In this document: in pieces, positions 1 to 7,437 of the stretch
Numbering within the stretch: the first letter of the stretch is position 1
How the letters are laid out: every line of letters starts with the position of its first letter
Source: UBA961 sp041191145
Lineage (GTDB): Bacteria; Bacteroidota; Ignavibacteria; Kapaibacteriales; UBA961
DNA: 15,622 nucleotides
Direction: 5' to 3'
Assembly (NCBI GenBank): GCA_041191145.1
Contig: JBEEPK010000046.1
Span: 1-15,622, forward strand
The notes under the pieces: model-generated
What the model was told of the DNA's origin: nothing
Databases searched by the model: none
The model's input: the letters and a program-made list of their open reading frames with translations, nothing else
Position numbers and translations under genes: made by a program

Positions 1-5
1 CGTAC

Positions 6-31
6 TGACAGAATTGCGTATATTTCTGTCA
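6..31. promoter_or_regulatory. Inverted repeat upstream of the rhodanese operon (candidate operator)
   Basis: TGACAGAA at 6-13 and TTCTGTCA at 24-31 form a perfect 8-bp inverted repeat with a 10-nt AT-rich centre. It lies 28 nt before the rhodanese start. No T-tract follows on the + strand, so it looks more like a protein-binding site than a terminator. It could also be a 3' structure of a gene ending just left of the window. The symmetry is seen directly; the operator role is inference. Confidence 0.4.
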
Positions 32-59
32 TTATGCCCTATTAACATTACAATTTCTT

Positions 60-698
60 ATGAAAAAGAATCAGCTTCTTATTGATATCATGATCATTCT
101 TGGGATATCAAGCATACTCGCATTTTGGTTCAATGGTTTGAGTAATCCGAATGGAATTTCTCTCATCAGAGAAAAACAAATTCTGGAAATTGCCAATGAT
201 GATGAGTTTGAACAAATCAATACAGATTCAGTAATATCTTCAGATACTTTGCCCATCAAAGAATTACCAAAAGATACATTACCCATAAAAAAGGATTCAG
301 CAAAATCTACTCCTACAACTCAGCAAATCACTTCAGCAAATGATGGTAATACACCTGTAGAAGATCAGGGACCTGTAAAAGCAAAAGCAGTGAATTATGT
401 TCAAGTAAAGAAGTTATTGGCTGATCCCTCAGTAATGGTCATTGATGCTAGAAATGAACATGAATTCGCAGAAGGACATCTTCCGAAAGCACGAAATATT
501 TTTGCCATGGAATTCCAGCAATATATACCTGAACTCATAGGGATGAATAAGGATATTCGCATCATAGTCTATTGTGGTGGTGGACAGTGTGAATTAAGTC
601 ATGAACTCAGCAATAACTTGATTGGATTAGGCTTCAAGAAAGTATACATCTATCTTGGTGGTTGGGATGATTGGAAACAGAATGGATCAGGTAAGTAA
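60..698 (+). CDS. Membrane-anchored rhodanese-like domain protein
   Basis: A 212-residue protein. Residues 1-7 carry two lysines and are followed by one hydrophobic segment (about 8-24), which by the positive-inside rule would place the rest in the periplasm. Residues 45-110 form a Ser/Thr/Pro/Lys/Asp-rich linker containing a duplicated DTLPIK motif. The rhodanese domain spans about 110-208, with VIDAR (127-131), EFAEGHLPKARNI and the active-site loop VYCGGGQCELS (C172 catalytic by family comparison). Single-domain rhodaneses carry persulfide on this Cys and transfer sulfane sulfur or act in thiol redox chemistry. The loop holds a second Cys (C177), as in CxGxxCE-type rhodaneses found near DoxX/MauE-like proteins (from memory). 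No clear Shine-Dalgarno precedes ATG 60. It heads the operon, ending 2 nt before the sigma-54 activator. The substrate is unknown. An anchored solute-free sensor role is possible but only inference. Confidence 0.88.
   Translation: MKKNQLLIDIMIILGISSILAFWFNGLSNPNGISLIREKQILEIANDDEFEQINTDSVISSDTLPIKELPKDTLPIKKDSAKSTPTTQQITSANDGNTPVEDQGPVKAKAVNYVQVKKLLADPSVMVIDARNEHEFAEGHLPKARNIFAMEFQQYIPELIGMNKDIRIIVYCGGGQCELSHELSNNLIGLGFKKVYIYLGGWDDWKQNGSGK
243..290 (+). repeat. Duplicated DTLPIK motif in the rhodanese linker
   Basis: Residues 62-67 and 72-77 of the rhodanese protein both read DTLPIK, 10 residues apart and flanked by E/K-L/D-P residues. The codons differ at several third positions, so the peptide is conserved better than the DNA. 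It sits in the presumed extracytoplasmic spacer between the membrane anchor and the rhodanese domain, and may be a short unfolded or binding repeat. Confidence 0.6.
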
Positions 699-700
699 AG

Positions 701-1933
701 ATGTACGATATTCTCGATGATAAGACCATGGATTTTCTCCGTGATCGCTTCGGCATCATCGGTGAATCAGAACTCATGCGCGATGTCATATTGAAACTTC
801 TCAAAGTTGCACCTACGGATTTGACAGTCCTGATTACCGGTGAAACAGGAACCGGAAAAGAAGTATTCGCACATGCGCTGCATGGTTTAAGTGAACGCAA
901 TGCACAGGCATTTGTAAGTGTGAATTGTGGTGCTATTCCTGAAACTTTGCTTGAATCCGAACTATTCGGACATGAAAAAGGTGCATTTACCGGAGCTGTA
1001 GAACAAAGAAAAGGTTTTTTTGAAGTCGCTCATAAAGGCACAATTTTCTTAGATGAGATTGGTGAAATGCCAATTGCCACTCAGGTCAAATTACTACGCA
1101 TTCTTGAATCCGGGGAATTTTCTCGCATAGGCTCATCAGAGGTTCGCAAAGTAAATGTCAGGGTGATTGCTGCAACCAATCGTGACTTGAACTATGAAGT
1201 TCGAAATGGCAGATTCAGACAAGATTTGTATTTCCGTCTGAATTCATTTCAATTACATTTGCCCTCTCTTCGAAAACATAAGGAAGACATACCTCTTCTT
1301 GCAGATTATTATGCTTCGAGGATTGCCAAGAAAAACCGTATCTCCTATAAAGGATATACTGATGATGCACTTGATTTTCTTGAAAGTCACTCTTGGCCGG
1401 GAAATATCCGTGAATTACGCAATGTCATAGAAACCGTCTCAACGCTCGAACATGGACGCATCATAGACCGCATGATGCTTCAAAAGCAAATCGGTGAGCA
1501 AGACGGTATTCATGCATCAATACCGAATGAACAAGCAATCATGCTTTCTTCACATGTTCAACAATCGAGTTTTCCGCAAGAATCGGATATTGTATTCCGC
1601 ACTCTGCTCGAAATGAAAAATGAATTACTTGAAATCAAAAGGGCATTGGCAGCAATTTTTGAAAAAACAGCTCAACTCGAAATGCAAGCACAAAGAGCGG
1701 CTGAGCAGTCAATCACAGAATACCCAGTGATTACCAATAATGCTCTTCCCTATCCGGATGAATTCTCTCAAGATGTCCATTTCAATTTGGAAGAAATGGA
1801 AAAACAATTAATACAATCCGCTCTTACGAAATATGCCGGTAATCGTCGAATGGCGGCCAAAGTACTTGGCATTAGTGAAAGAACACTTTATAGAAAAATT
1901 ACCGATTATCAACTCTCTGATTCCGCCTCATGA
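701..1933 (+). CDS. Sigma-54-dependent transcriptional activator (no sensor domain)
   Basis: A 410-residue bacterial enhancer-binding protein that would use ATP to remodel sigma-54 RNA polymerase. The AAA+ domain begins almost at the N-terminus (about residue 18). It has Walker A GETGTGKE (47-54), an intact sigma-54 contact loop GAFTGA (94-99), Walker B GTIFLDEI (113-120), sensor I AATNRDL (157-163), the Arg-finger segment FRQDLYFRL (172-180) and sensor II WPGNIRELRN (232-241). A Fis-type helix-turn-helix lies at about 362-405 (GNRRMAAKVLGISERTLYRKI). Residues about 262-360 form a linker with a probable coiled coil near 296-335. There is no receiver, GAF or PAS domain, so activity must be controlled by a partner or by expression, as in PspF. 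The gene starts 2 nt after the rhodanese stop and its stop overlaps the porin start (ATGA). No convincing -24/-12 promoter was seen in the window, so its target may be elsewhere. Confidence 0.96.
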   Translation: MYDILDDKTMDFLRDRFGIIGESELMRDVILKLLKVAPTDLTVLITGETGTGKEVFAHALHGLSERNAQAFVSVNCGAIPETLLESELFGHEKGAFTGAVEQRKGFFEVAHKGTIFLDEIGEMPIATQVKLLRILESGEFSRIGSSEVRKVNVRVIAATNRDLNYEVRNGRFRQDLYFRLNSFQLHLPSLRKHKEDIPLLADYYASRIAKKNRISYKGYTDDALDFLESHSWPGNIRELRNVIETVSTLEHGRIIDRMMLQKQIGEQDGIHASIPNEQAIMLSSHVQQSSFPQESDIVFRTLLEMKNELLEIKRALAAIFEKTAQLEMQAQRAAEQSITEYPVITNNALPYPDEFSQDVHFNLEEMEKQLIQSALTKYAGNRRMAAKVLGISERTLYRKITDYQLSDSAS

Positions 1934-3129
1934 TTCGATTCTTACTTTCCATTGTCATCTTGATTTCAGCTTACTCAACTCTTTATTCTTCTGATAAGTC
2001 AATGCATGTGTGGGGTTCTTTTGGAGAAGGTATAAACTTTCTACCGAAAGACAGTTCATTTTCCATGAAAATGCGTGTTCGTTTTCAAACACAAGCCAAT
2101 GGACAATTTAATCCCGAACCGGATCCTAGAAATCTCCGAACTGCAGCCTTTATCCGTAGAATGCGATTACGATTTGAAGGTTTTGCACTTACTCCAAGTT
2201 TACAGTATAAAGTTCAATTAAATGGTTCAAATGATGACATGGAATCCACACGCACTCCGGAGTTAGACAATCCAGGTATTTTGCGCGATGCTGTTCTCCA
2301 ATGGACATTTCTTCCGGGAACAACCCTTTGGTTTGGTCAAGCAAAGTTACCCGGTAATCGAGAGCGCGTTGTTTCTTCAGCAAATCAAGAATTTGTAGAT
2401 CGATCAACATTGAACAGACTGTTCACTATTGATCGTGATATAGGTATTCAATTGCATCATCAGTGGAATCTCATGGGAATGATCATCAGAGAGCAAGGAG
2501 CTCTTTCTACAGGTGAAGGTAGGAATCGCAGAACAGCATCAAATGGTGGCATTTGTGTAACGATTAGAGGTGAATTATTACCCTTTGGTTTATTCGAACA
2601 AAGAGGTGACTATGTACAAGCTGATTTGGTTCGAGAGAAAACACCGAAAATTTCACTTGGTTATACCTATAGTTTCAATAATGATGCTGCAAGAACCGGA
2701 GGTCAATTAGGTGAATATCTCTATTCCCCAAGTGATATTGAAACAATATTCGCTGATATTCTATTTAAATACCAAGGTTTGTCATTCACTACTGAATATT
2801 CCCAAAGAACTTCCCCAAATCCCATTTCATCAAAAGCTGGATCCAAGGATTTATTCATCTATGATGGACATGGCACGAACAGTCATCTAACTTATATGAT
2901 TACAAATGATCTACAATTGGGATTACGATATACTTCAATTACTCCATCTGAAAAAATCGAACGATTGACAGGTCCTCGCACCGACATCGCATTCGGCATT
3001 TCAAAATATTTTAGTGGTCATGATTTGAAAATTCAGGCAGATGTGAATTATATTACGGAAAAATCATCCGTAAATGCACTTGCTCAAAACTCAGTTCTAG
3101 TAAGAGTGCAAACAGATTTTACATTCTAA
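1930..3129 (+). CDS. Phosphate-selective porin O/P-like outer membrane protein
   Basis: A 399-residue protein with a signal peptide (MIRFLLSIVILISAYSTLYS, cleavage near 20-22) and alternating polar/hydrophobic strands typical of a beta-barrel. It ends in Phe after aromatic/hydrophobic alternation (TDFTF), a BAM-recognised C-terminus. The stretch FIRRMRLRFEGFALTPSLQY followed by a region rich in LWFGQAKLPGNRER resembles the OprO/OprP family, whose members form anion- or phosphate-selective channels. Substrate selectivity cannot be read from the sequence. Its ATG overlaps the activator stop by 4 nt, so translation is likely coupled. A gap of 24 nt leads to the MoxR gene. Being in one operon with a sigma-54 activator suggests regulated outer-membrane permeability. 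The family call rests on recognised pattern, not on an alignment. Confidence 0.78.
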   Translation: MIRFLLSIVILISAYSTLYSSDKSMHVWGSFGEGINFLPKDSSFSMKMRVRFQTQANGQFNPEPDPRNLRTAAFIRRMRLRFEGFALTPSLQYKVQLNGSNDDMESTRTPELDNPGILRDAVLQWTFLPGTTLWFGQAKLPGNRERVVSSANQEFVDRSTLNRLFTIDRDIGIQLHHQWNLMGMIIREQGALSTGEGRNRRTASNGGICVTIRGELLPFGLFEQRGDYVQADLVREKTPKISLGYTYSFNNDAARTGGQLGEYLYSPSDIETIFADILFKYQGLSFTTEYSQRTSPNPISSKAGSKDLFIYDGHGTNSHLTYMITNDLQLGLRYTSITPSEKIERLTGPRTDIAFGISKYFSGHDLKIQADVNYITEKSSVNALAQNSVLVRVQTDFTF

Positions 3130-3153
3130 TACACATTTATACTTGGGAACATC

Positions 3154-4449
3154 ATGAACTCAGGATTCTCTTTGGAAGAAATTGCTCTTAAGATTCAGCA
3201 GGCCAAAGAATTTGTTGGCAGGCGGGTTATAAATCGAGAAGAAGTTATCGAACAGGCCTTCTGTGCATTTCTTACCGGAGAGCATCTTCTCTTGCAAAGT
3301 AGAACCGGAGCAGGTAAATCATTATTGGCAGAACAATTGTTTGCTTGTTTTGATAATGCTGCATTATTTCGTGTTCAAGCCAGTAAAGAGCAACAACCCG
3401 ATACTTTTTTTGGCGGCTTGAACATCGAATCACTCAAAGAGGGCATCATTGAACATAATACAAAAGGTTCACTGGTAGAATCTCATTTTGGCTTTATTGA
3501 TGAAATCTTTGATGCAAATGATTTTACGCTTCGTGCCTTACTTTCGCTTTTAAATGAAAGAAAAATGATTCGAGGAACACAGCAAGTTGTTTCACCACTC
3601 CATACCGTTATTGCGGCCACAAATTATTTACGCATCAGTGAAGTGACAGAAGCCATTCTTGATAGATTTCTCTTTAAATCAATCATTCTTCCCGATAAAG
3701 ATCCTCTGATTCAGTTCAAAATTGGGGTGCAATATTCCCAACACTCGAATCGTATTGTCAAACCACCGGTCACAATACGATATGATGAGTTATTGACACT
3801 TAAAAAACTCATCACAGCCGAAGACAGATCTCATGAATTCAGAATATCAGCCGAGATGCTGTATTTCACAAATCTGGTGGTCAGACATTATGAATATTCA
3901 CGCAATAGAACATTGAGAGAAGCTCATAAAGGTCATACAAGTTCTGAATACAATGATTATTATATTTCACCGAGAACACAGGCAAAATCATTGGACTTAT
4001 TGCGGGCTTTGACCTTCTTGGATGGACGGACACTTGCCGAGGCTGAAGATATCAGAAAACTCTCTCTCATTTATTGTACGGGTGGGCTCACCGAGGAAAA
4101 ACATCTTTTTGAAAAGAGTTTCACCACAGTGTATAATTCACTCACTTCTTCAAATGGGTTTGAACAGATTCGTTCTCTGATTGCATACGAAGAAGTACTT
4201 GAACAAATAGAAGAAAATCCAACATTTTTACAACAACCACTTGACAAGGCATTATCTGATACTCCTCTGCGTCGAACTTTGCTTGAATGGATTCAAGACA
4301 CTTTAAATATTGACCATACGATTTTGCACAATAAACGAGTACTTGAAGCATTTCTAAAAAATATGATTCCTTCCTGTGATGAAGTCAGAGAATTACGACA
4401 AGCCCTCGAAAAAGAGACCATCAGGATATTCCAACAGATTGAGAATTGA
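3154..4449 (+). CDS. MoxR-family AAA+ ATPase, RavA-like
   Basis: A 431-residue AAA+ protein of the helix-2-insert (MoxR/RavA) group. Visible motifs are Walker A SRTGAGKS (49-56), Walker B FGFIDEIF (112-119), the conserved LLSLLNERKMIRG (130-141, compare RavA LLTLLNER), sensor I TVIAATN (151-157) and the Arg-finger region LDRFLFK (169-175). The lid domain follows, then about 200 residues of less familiar helical C-terminal sequence. E. coli RavA (about 500 residues) has a LARA domain there; I could not recognise it here. Such ATPases work as hexameric chaperones with a VWA partner, which is the next gene with a 1-nt overlap (TGATG). The start has GGGA at 3145-3148, 5 nt from the ATG. Likely role: ATP-driven remodelling of an envelope or respiratory complex with the VWA protein. 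The client is unknown. Confidence 0.92.
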   Translation: MNSGFSLEEIALKIQQAKEFVGRRVINREEVIEQAFCAFLTGEHLLLQSRTGAGKSLLAEQLFACFDNAALFRVQASKEQQPDTFFGGLNIESLKEGIIEHNTKGSLVESHFGFIDEIFDANDFTLRALLSLLNERKMIRGTQQVVSPLHTVIAATNYLRISEVTEAILDRFLFKSIILPDKDPLIQFKIGVQYSQHSNRIVKPPVTIRYDELLTLKKLITAEDRSHEFRISAEMLYFTNLVVRHYEYSRNRTLREAHKGHTSSEYNDYYISPRTQAKSLDLLRALTFLDGRTLAEAEDIRKLSLIYCTGGLTEEKHLFEKSFTTVYNSLTSSNGFEQIRSLIAYEEVLEQIEENPTFLQQPLDKALSDTPLRRTLLEWIQDTLNIDHTILHNKRVLEAFLKNMIPSCDEVRELRQALEKETIRIFQQIEN

Positions 4450-6032
4450 TGTTCATGGAACTCTCGCAAAGAACCATATTGCGAAATTCAACCTTCTTTT
4501 CAAGGATGGTCGAATATGGTTTTTTGGAATCTTCCATACATGCATTACCTGAAGATTTCACATTGGTTTATGAAATTTCAAGAGTATTGGAAGATATTGA
4601 AAATCCCCTCACCACCATTTTAAGTCCTGTTCTATGGCTCTCTGAGCCAGATCCTGAAGATAAAACTTCTCCAAAGGAAATCATTCCTCATCTTCCCGCC
4701 AGCGAGGAATACGAAGCAAATCTGATACGAAGCTATAGAGATATTAATCGAATTTATCCGCATCAATACTTGCTTCCTGATGAAGTTTTCATGCAAAGAC
4801 TGGTGGAAAGATCTTTGTGGATGCCATCACCAAAAGCGCCCAAAAACAAACGATATCAATCCGATAGCAATGATTTTGCTCCTGACTCAAGAAAGCAGAA
4901 GGTATATCTCTTGTTTGATACTTCCAAATCAATGCAAGAATCATATCGTATTCACCTTGCAAAAGCCATTGCATATTTCTTTTTGAAAAACAATCAAAAG
5001 GAAATGGGCACTATATTCTTTCGAACCTTTGATGCTGAGATCGGCAAATTGCATGTCGTGCAAAACCGAACGGATTTTGATGATTTGATCACTGAAATCA
5101 TGTGTATGCCTGCAGAAGGCAGAGGAACAATTCTAGAAAAAGCATTGCTAACTGCTATACAAGACATTAGAAATGACAGTTTTATGTCAGAAGCAGAAAT
5201 TTTGGTCATTACTGATGGAGCCGCACATATTGATATCCCAAAAGTTCAACATGCCCTTGGGGAGCATATCAGGATACACTGTGTAAAAATTGGTGATGCA
5301 AAGATTGAACCTGATCATAAACTCATTCTCAATACCATTCATTCAAGTGAATCAGAAGAAGCCAAAGCAATTCGAGATATTCAACACAAAATCAAAGACA
5401 TGGAAGCTACTTTGCGGGCGACACAAACTGATAAGCGCAAATTTGCCATGAATAGTGAGATAGAGTTTTTGAATAAACAGTTGAATGATAAAATCCAGCG
5501 TTATTCGCACAAAGCCATGAGTAATTATGGCAATGAAATAGTTGAATTGTCTTCCATTTTTGTGAATGTATCCGATGTCGATCCAACAAAATTATTCACT
5601 CTATCAAAAGATCGAATAAATGAATTTTTGAAATTATCTCGTGAGATTCTGCATTTATTGAAAGAAGATCCCTCGGCAGAGGATGCAAAATTGGCGGCTG
5701 TGTTATATGATCATATTGAAACCATATTACATTTCAATGAAGTTGATATTGAGTCTTTGAAGGAACAGAACAGAGAATTGGGCACAGTTCTAACACAACT
5801 TGTTCAACAACAAGCCATTCAAAATGAGAAGCAGATTCAATTATCTGACAATGATCAACTGCAATTGTCCAAACTCCTTCGTAATGGACTTAAAAAGGCA
5901 TCAAGAATTCCTTTGGCAAAGCTTATCATCATTTTCGTCAGGATGATTATCAATAAATTCACTGCATTCAAAAAGCAAAAGAAATTACTCAGGATAAAAA
6001 AGATTCGTTCTCGAATATCAGGGAAAAAGTGA
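4449..6032 (+). CDS. VWA-domain protein, ViaA-like partner of the MoxR ATPase
   Basis: A 527-residue protein. The start is set at ATG 4449, whose A is the last base of the upstream TGA. An in-frame TTG at 4446 and an ATG at 4455 are alternatives. Residues 1-145 are a helical N-terminal region. The VWA domain lies at about 150-300 with a complete MIDAS: DTSKS (157-161), the Thr of GRGTI (T227) and ITDG (D256). Residues about 303-355 are charged and probably coiled coil. The C-terminus has a hydrophobic helix (about 487-502) followed by a Lys/Arg-rich tail ending SGKK, suggesting contact with the membrane inner face. The order N-terminal helices, then VWA, next to a RavA-like ATPase, matches ViaA, but in ViaA the VWA is nearer the C-terminus, so the long tail here is unusual. 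Role inferred: metal-dependent adaptor for the MoxR ATPase. Confidence 0.9.
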   Translation: MFMELSQRTILRNSTFFSRMVEYGFLESSIHALPEDFTLVYEISRVLEDIENPLTTILSPVLWLSEPDPEDKTSPKEIIPHLPASEEYEANLIRSYRDINRIYPHQYLLPDEVFMQRLVERSLWMPSPKAPKNKRYQSDSNDFAPDSRKQKVYLLFDTSKSMQESYRIHLAKAIAYFFLKNNQKEMGTIFFRTFDAEIGKLHVVQNRTDFDDLITEIMCMPAEGRGTILEKALLTAIQDIRNDSFMSEAEILVITDGAAHIDIPKVQHALGEHIRIHCVKIGDAKIEPDHKLILNTIHSSESEEAKAIRDIQHKIKDMEATLRATQTDKRKFAMNSEIEFLNKQLNDKIQRYSHKAMSNYGNEIVELSSIFVNVSDVDPTKLFTLSKDRINEFLKLSREILHLLKEDPSAEDAKLAAVLYDHIETILHFNEVDIESLKEQNRELGTVLTQLVQQQAIQNEKQIQLSDNDQLQLSKLLRNGLKKASRIPLAKLIIIFVRMIINKFTAFKKQKKLLRIKKIRSRISGKK

Positions 6033-6085
6033 AATACATCAGTTTTTCACATCAAACAATTCTCTATGTTTGAAGAAATATATTT

Positions 6086-6089
6086 GGAG
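6086..6089 (+). promoter_or_regulatory. Ribosome binding site deciding the universal stress protein start
   Basis: GGAG is placed 7 nt before ATG 6097. The upstream in-frame TTG at 6070 has no such site, and the added residues do not fit the family N-terminus. Confidence 0.75.
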
Positions 6090-6096
6090 ATCATAC

Positions 6097-6543
6097 ATGT
6101 TGCCCATAACTTCGATACTTGTCCCCACAGATTTTTCCGTTCATTCCGAAAAAGCCTTGATTTATGCCAAAGAATGGGCAAAACAATGGTCTGCTACCAT
6201 TCATTTGATACATATCATTGAACCCGTGATCTTTCCTGTTGATTGGGGATATACTCCCGTAGATTTAAGTGATGTTGAAAAGGAATATTCAGGTGCTGCG
6301 GAGCAAGAATTAAAGAAGACAACCGAATCATTGCATGCAGAGGGATTTTCCATTATTCCACAAATCATTCATGGCGGGCGGTCTTCTGATGAGATAAATC
6401 AGTATGCAAAAGATCATAACATTTCATTGATTTGTTTAGCGACAAATGGCAGAGGTGGGGTTGAACATTTATTACTGGGAAGTACAACGGAGAGAGTGAT
6501 TAGGAAGGCACCTTGTCCAGTTCTTGTCATTAAGCCTGACTGA
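6097..6543 (+). CDS. Universal stress protein (UspA family)
   Basis: A 148-residue single-domain protein of normal family length. It starts MLPITSILVPTDFS, the first strand with the conserved Asp (D12) that contacts the nucleotide. Near the C-terminus the ATP-binding signature reads ATNGRGG...LLLGST (G-x2-G-x9-G-S type, with Ala at the first Gly as in many members), followed by the closing strand CPVLVIKPD. It is probably an ATP-binding, cytoplasmic, dimeric stress protein. Start 6097 is chosen because of GGAG at 6086-6089; the longer frame begins with TTG at 6070. A gap of 64 nt without a clear terminator separates it from the VWA gene, so it may be read from the same transcript. Its TGA (6541-6543) is directly followed by the stop of the convergent squalene gene. 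Confidence 0.94.
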   Translation: MLPITSILVPTDFSVHSEKALIYAKEWAKQWSATIHLIHIIEPVIFPVDWGYTPVDLSDVEKEYSGAAEQELKKTTESLHAEGFSIIPQIIHGGRSSDEINQYAKDHNISLICLATNGRGGVEHLLLGSTTERVIRKAPCPVLVIKPD

Positions 6544-7437
6544 TTACTGCTTCAATCTTCCAACGAATATTCTTGTGGAAATCCAATGTTTGAAAGCTAT
6601 AGCTATTTTGTGAATGGTTGAAACCCTGATTTGTTTTTTGAATACATCAAAATCATTCAATTCAATCTTTTCCAGCAATCTATAATAGATTGCATCCATA
6701 ATTTCTGCGGCGATCATTGTCATTCTTTCATCGGGTCTCAATGCCATTCTAGCTTTGTGATAATATTCTCTTGCACGCCTAGTTTCATAGCGCATCAATT
6801 CGATGAATTTTTCATTGTATACTTCATTCATCAAGTCAGATTCTGAATATCTGAATTTTTCCATATCTTCTTTTGGAAGATAGATATATCCTCTGTCTTT
6901 ATCAGATTTCAAATCACGAAGTATATTGGTTAATTGAAGTGCATAACCAAGATTCACTGCATATTCTTTGGTTTCTTCGTATTTATACCCAAATATCTCA
7001 ATACACATGAGACCTACTATTCCTGCAACTCCATAACAGTACTCTTTTAGTTCTGTAAATGTTTCATAGCGGTTCTGTCTTAAATCTCTTTCACATCCAT
7101 CAATCAATGTCATGAAATACTGCTTTGGAATAGAGAATCTTTTAATGGCGGATTGTAATGGTTTGAGATAAGCTGAATGTGGGTTACCGGTATACATTCC
7201 ATCTATGGCATTACGCCATTCTGCTAGTTTCTTTCTTTTTTTGATAATTTCTTCTGATGTACCTGCATCTTCTTCATCAACAATATCATCGATATGTCTA
7301 CAGAATGCATAAACCGTATGTATTGCTTCCCTCTCATCTTTTGGAAGGAAAGTAAAAGAATAATAGAAATTTGTTTTGCTCTGTTGAGCTAATTCTTCAG
7401 AGCAATCAAATTCGGCGATATCAGTTTCAATGCTCAT
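6544..7437 (-). CDS. hpnD: Presqualene diphosphate synthase, HpnD-type
   Basis: A 297-residue trans-isoprenyl head-to-head synthase (squalene/phytoene synthase family). The first Asp-rich motif is HIDDIVDE (48-55), preceded by FYYSFTFLPKDEREAIHTVYAFCR. The second is NILRDLKSDKDRG (171-183) followed by YIYLP. In HpnCDE pathways HpnD condenses two farnesyl diphosphates to presqualene diphosphate. Mg2+ would be bound by both Asp motifs. Its ATG overlaps the hpnC stop (ATGA, 7434-7437), so the two are translationally coupled, which supports HpnD over a lone phytoene synthase. No hpnE (hydroxysqualene reductase) or squalene-hopene cyclase is in the window. The alternative, a carotenoid or dehydrosqualene synthase, cannot be excluded from motifs alone. 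Length is normal for the family. Confidence 0.88.
   Translation of the reverse strand: MSIETDIAEFDCSEELAQQSKTNFYYSFTFLPKDEREAIHTVYAFCRHIDDIVDEEDAGTSEEIIKKRKKLAEWRNAIDGMYTGNPHSAYLKPLQSAIKRFSIPKQYFMTLIDGCERDLRQNRYETFTELKEYCYGVAGIVGLMCIEIFGYKYEETKEYAVNLGYALQLTNILRDLKSDKDRGYIYLPKEDMEKFRYSESDLMNEVYNEKFIELMRYETRRAREYYHKARMALRPDERMTMIAAEIMDAIYYRLLEKIELNDFDVFKKQIRVSTIHKIAIAFKHWISTRIFVGRLKQ

Noticed and set aside
5..17. Sigma-54 promoter-like TGACAG...TTGC upstream of the rhodanese
   Set aside because: Only 2 nt separate the elements where about 5 are required, and the -24 GG is missing.
4446..4448. TTG start for the VWA protein
   Set aside because: An ATG at 4449 overlapping the previous stop (TGATG) is the more usual coupling, and the TTG adds only one residue.
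4635..4649. TGGCTC-TCT-GAGCCA hairpin
   Set aside because: A short 6-bp stem within the VWA coding region with no link to a gene end or start; probably chance.
5174..5189. TGACA-N6-TGTCA dyad similar to the one at 6-31
   Set aside because: It is inside coding sequence, has only 5-bp arms and different spacing, so it is not taken as a second operator.
6029..6050. GTGAAA/TTTCAC hairpin at the end of the VWA gene as a terminator
   Set aside because: The stem is only 6 weak pairs with a 10-nt loop and no T-run after it.
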